NCBI GenBank assembly: GCA_934358955.1
Contig: CAKRLC010000118.1
Span: forward strand, 1 to 6,668
DNA from: an uncultured Roseburia sp.
GTDB lineage: Bacteria; Bacillota; Clostridia; Lachnospirales; Lachnospiraceae
Direction of reading: 5' to 3'
DNA length: 6,668 nucleotides
The notes beneath the pieces are model-generated. The model searched no databases and was not told the origin of the DNA. It saw nothing but the letters and a program-made list of their open reading frames with translations. Made by a program: the position numbers and the translations under genes. Numbering within the stretch: position 1 is the first letter of the stretch; every line of letters starts with the position of its first letter. Below, one piece after another: positions 5,951 through 6,668 of the stretch.

Positions 5951-5994
5951 AAAAAACCGTGTGGGTAGGAAAGATTTCTTCACACGGTTTTTTT
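5951..5994 (+). terminator. Rho-independent terminator after the fructokinase gene
   Basis: AAACCGTGTG (5954-5963) pairs perfectly with CACACGGTTT (5981-5990). The pairing can extend with the A-run at 5951-5953 into the T-run, which continues to 5994. The 17-base loop contains a small internal GAAA/TTTC pairing. The A-run on the left means it could also act on the opposite strand. Confidence 0.9.
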
Positions 5995-6005
5995 AAAAAT
6001 GTAGA

Positions 6006-6019
6006 TTAGTTACAACTAA
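6006..6019. promoter_or_regulatory. Perfect inverted repeat, possible operator for the HMA gene
   Basis: TTAGTT-AC-AACTAA is a perfect dyad with 6-bp half-sites, 48 bases before the HMA ATG and just after the fructokinase terminator. Its form resembles sites of metal-responsive DtxR/MntR-type repressors (TTAG-rich dyads), which would suit a metal-binding protein gene. The regulator is not in the window and I could not define a promoter around the dyad with confidence, so this is inference from pattern and position. Confidence 0.4.
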
Positions 6020-6053
6020 CATGTGCTGGTCTGTCAAATAGAAGACGAGAAAG

Positions 6054-6060
6054 AAGGAAG
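6054..6060 (+). promoter_or_regulatory. Ribosome binding site that decides the HMA protein start
   Basis: AAGGAAG lies 7 bases before ATG 6068. An in-frame ATG at 6023 would add 15 residues with no family counterpart and would begin within 4 bases of the inverted repeat, so 6068 is preferred. Confidence 0.75.
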
Positions 6061-6067
6061 ATTTTTG

Positions 6068-6325
6068 ATGATTCAAACAACAGTAAAAGTGAGTGGCATG
6101 GCATGCTCCATGTGCGAGGCACACGTCAATGATACGATCCGGGGAACATTTTCTGTGGAGAAGGTATCATCTTCCCATTCTAAGGGCGAGACGGTGATTC
6201 TTTCGAAAGAGCCGCTGGATGAGAATCTCCTCCGTGCTGCCATTGAAGCAACCGGCTATACAGCGGGAGATATCAAAACAGAGACTTACGAAAAGAAAGG
6301 CTTATTTTCATTTTTAAAGAAATAA
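6068..6325 (+). CDS. Heavy-metal-associated (HMA) domain protein, CopZ-like metal chaperone
   Basis: This small cytoplasmic protein of 85 residues consists of one HMA domain (PF00403). Strand 1, TTVKVSG (4-10), leads into the metal loop GMACSMCEAHV (10-20), where Cys13 and Cys16 form the CxxC that binds Cu(I) or another soft metal. A helix follows (NDTIRGTF, 21-28), and ATGYTAGDI (61-69) closes the ferredoxin-like fold with the usual Gly-Tyr. The C-terminal tail KKGLFSFLKK (76-85) is basic and hydrophobic and is not part of the standard domain; similar tails occur in clostridial stand-alone HMA proteins. The likely role is delivery of copper, or another thiophilic metal, to a P-type ATPase or regulator, but no such partner is visible here. 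A dyad upstream may be a metal-responsive operator. The gene lies alone between the terminator at 5994 and a strong hairpin at 6381. Confidence 0.88.
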   Translation: MIQTTVKVSGMACSMCEAHVNDTIRGTFSVEKVSSSHSKGETVILSKEPLDENLLRAAIEATGYTAGDIKTETYEKKGLFSFLKK

Positions 6326-6380
6326 TGAGAATGAATCTGTGAACGGAAGAAGTAATTCATCACTCACAACAGAATATGTG

Positions 6381-6436
6381 CATACAGCAGAAACGGCAAT
6401 GGATCAGAAATGATTCATTGCCGTTTCTGCTGTATG
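6381..6436. other. 26-bp hairpin with GAAA loop
   Basis: Arms 6381-6406 and 6411-6436 pair over all 26 positions, with one G-T wobble (6402 with 6415), and enclose the loop GAAA, a GNRA tetraloop. It begins 55 bases after the HMA stop. No T-run follows directly (only TTTT at 6444-6447), so it is a poor classical terminator, though it could stabilise or end the transcript. It abuts repeat fragment C, in the position where element B carries its central module. Confidence 0.9.
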
Positions 6437-6530
6437 AGGCTCATTTTCATTGCACAAGGAGAACCTTGGAATATTGTTTTTTGATATCTGCTAATCAGAA
6501 GTTAAACCAAGACCTTTTGACACCGGGATC
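6437..6530. repeat. Element C: diverged right half of the A/B repeat family
   Basis: TTCATTGCACAAGGAGAACC (6446-6465) corresponds to the segment of element B beginning at 4671. Similarity then continues, with gaps, through ATCTG and AGTTA to CCTTTTGACACC (6513-6524), matching the right terminal repeat of B (CCGTTTGACACCC). The last bases, GGGATC, depart from CGAAT. No left terminal repeat is recognisable upstream, so this is a partial or decayed copy joined to the hairpin at 6381-6436. Confidence 0.6.
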
Positions 6531-6567
6531 AATATAGATTATTTTTATCAGAGACCAATGCAAGGGT

Positions 6568-6616
6568 TTTTGCATCTAATTAGTGTAAACAAAAAACTCC
6601 TTAATCAGATGCAAAA
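6568..6616. repeat. 15-bp imperfect inverted repeat upstream of the terminal promoter
   Basis: TTTTGCATCTAATTA (6568-6582) and TAATCAGATGCAAAA (6602-6616) are inverted copies with one mismatch and a 19-base spacer. ATGCAA at 6558-6563 can pair with the same TTGCAT, giving a competing small hairpin. It lies 23 bases before the -35 box at 6640 and may be a regulator site or an RNA structure. No gene is seen in 6326-6668 on either strand. Confidence 0.55.
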
Positions 6617-6639
6617 CAATATGTTATTCGGTGCAACTG

Positions 6640-6668
6640 TTGACAGAAAATAAGTGCTATGTTATATT
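6640..6668 (+). promoter_or_regulatory. Near-consensus sigma-A promoter for a gene beyond the window
   Basis: TTGACA (6640-6645), exactly 17 bases, then TATATT (6663-6668) preceded by TGT, an extended -10. This is the strongest promoter match in the window; its transcript would begin just past the last base. Confidence 0.8.

Noticed and set aside
3484..6530. CRISPR array from the recurring TTGCACAA segments
   Set aside because: The repeats are few, irregularly spaced and diverged, with no uniform spacers and no cas gene.

Overview
The window looks like chromosomal DNA from a low-to-moderate GC Firmicute of the Lachnospiraceae type (gut Clostridia such as Blautia, Roseburia, Dorea or Coprococcus). 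This is inferred from the AGGAG-type ribosome binding sites, the codon use, U-tract terminators and the protein families; the genus cannot be fixed from the sequence. All recognisable genes are on the + strand.

Layout. Positions 2-454 hold the 3' part of a flavodoxin-like oxidoreductase with a compact cysteine motif. Next come a PLP-dependent threonine aldolase-like enzyme (496-1539), a cytoplasmic type I L-asparaginase (1634-2656, with a promoter candidate overlapping the end of the aldolase gene) and a TraX-family membrane protein (2685-3455). Beyond these lie a Cof-type HAD phosphatase (3647-4417) with a strong terminator, a PfkB-family fructokinase (4928-5884) with its own promoter and terminator, and a small heavy-metal-associated (HMA) domain protein (6068-6325). 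The last 340 bases have no gene. They carry a 26-bp hairpin, a repeat fragment and, at the very end, a near-consensus promoter for a gene beyond the window.

The genes are mostly ordinary amino-acid, sugar and metal housekeeping functions. Only the asparaginase-TraX pair is spaced tightly enough to suggest co-transcription.

The unusual content is intergenic. Two related elements (A, 3484-3607; B, 4525-4757) have the same 21-22-bp terminal inverted repeats, beginning ATTCGGGTG, and an internal TTGCACAA hairpin. They flank the HAD phosphatase gene. B carries an extra ~107-bp central module with competing stems, and A looks like B with that module removed. A third, diverged right half (C, about 6437-6530) abuts the 26-bp GAAA-capped hairpin, as if the family had a constant right arm and an exchangeable central stem-loop. 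The HAD leader, including its ribosome binding site and start codon, is repeated exactly (43 of 43 bases) 1150 bp downstream next to B. It ends 2 bases before the fructokinase -35 box, so the HAD gene sits between direct repeats like a cassette or the remnant of a tandem duplication.
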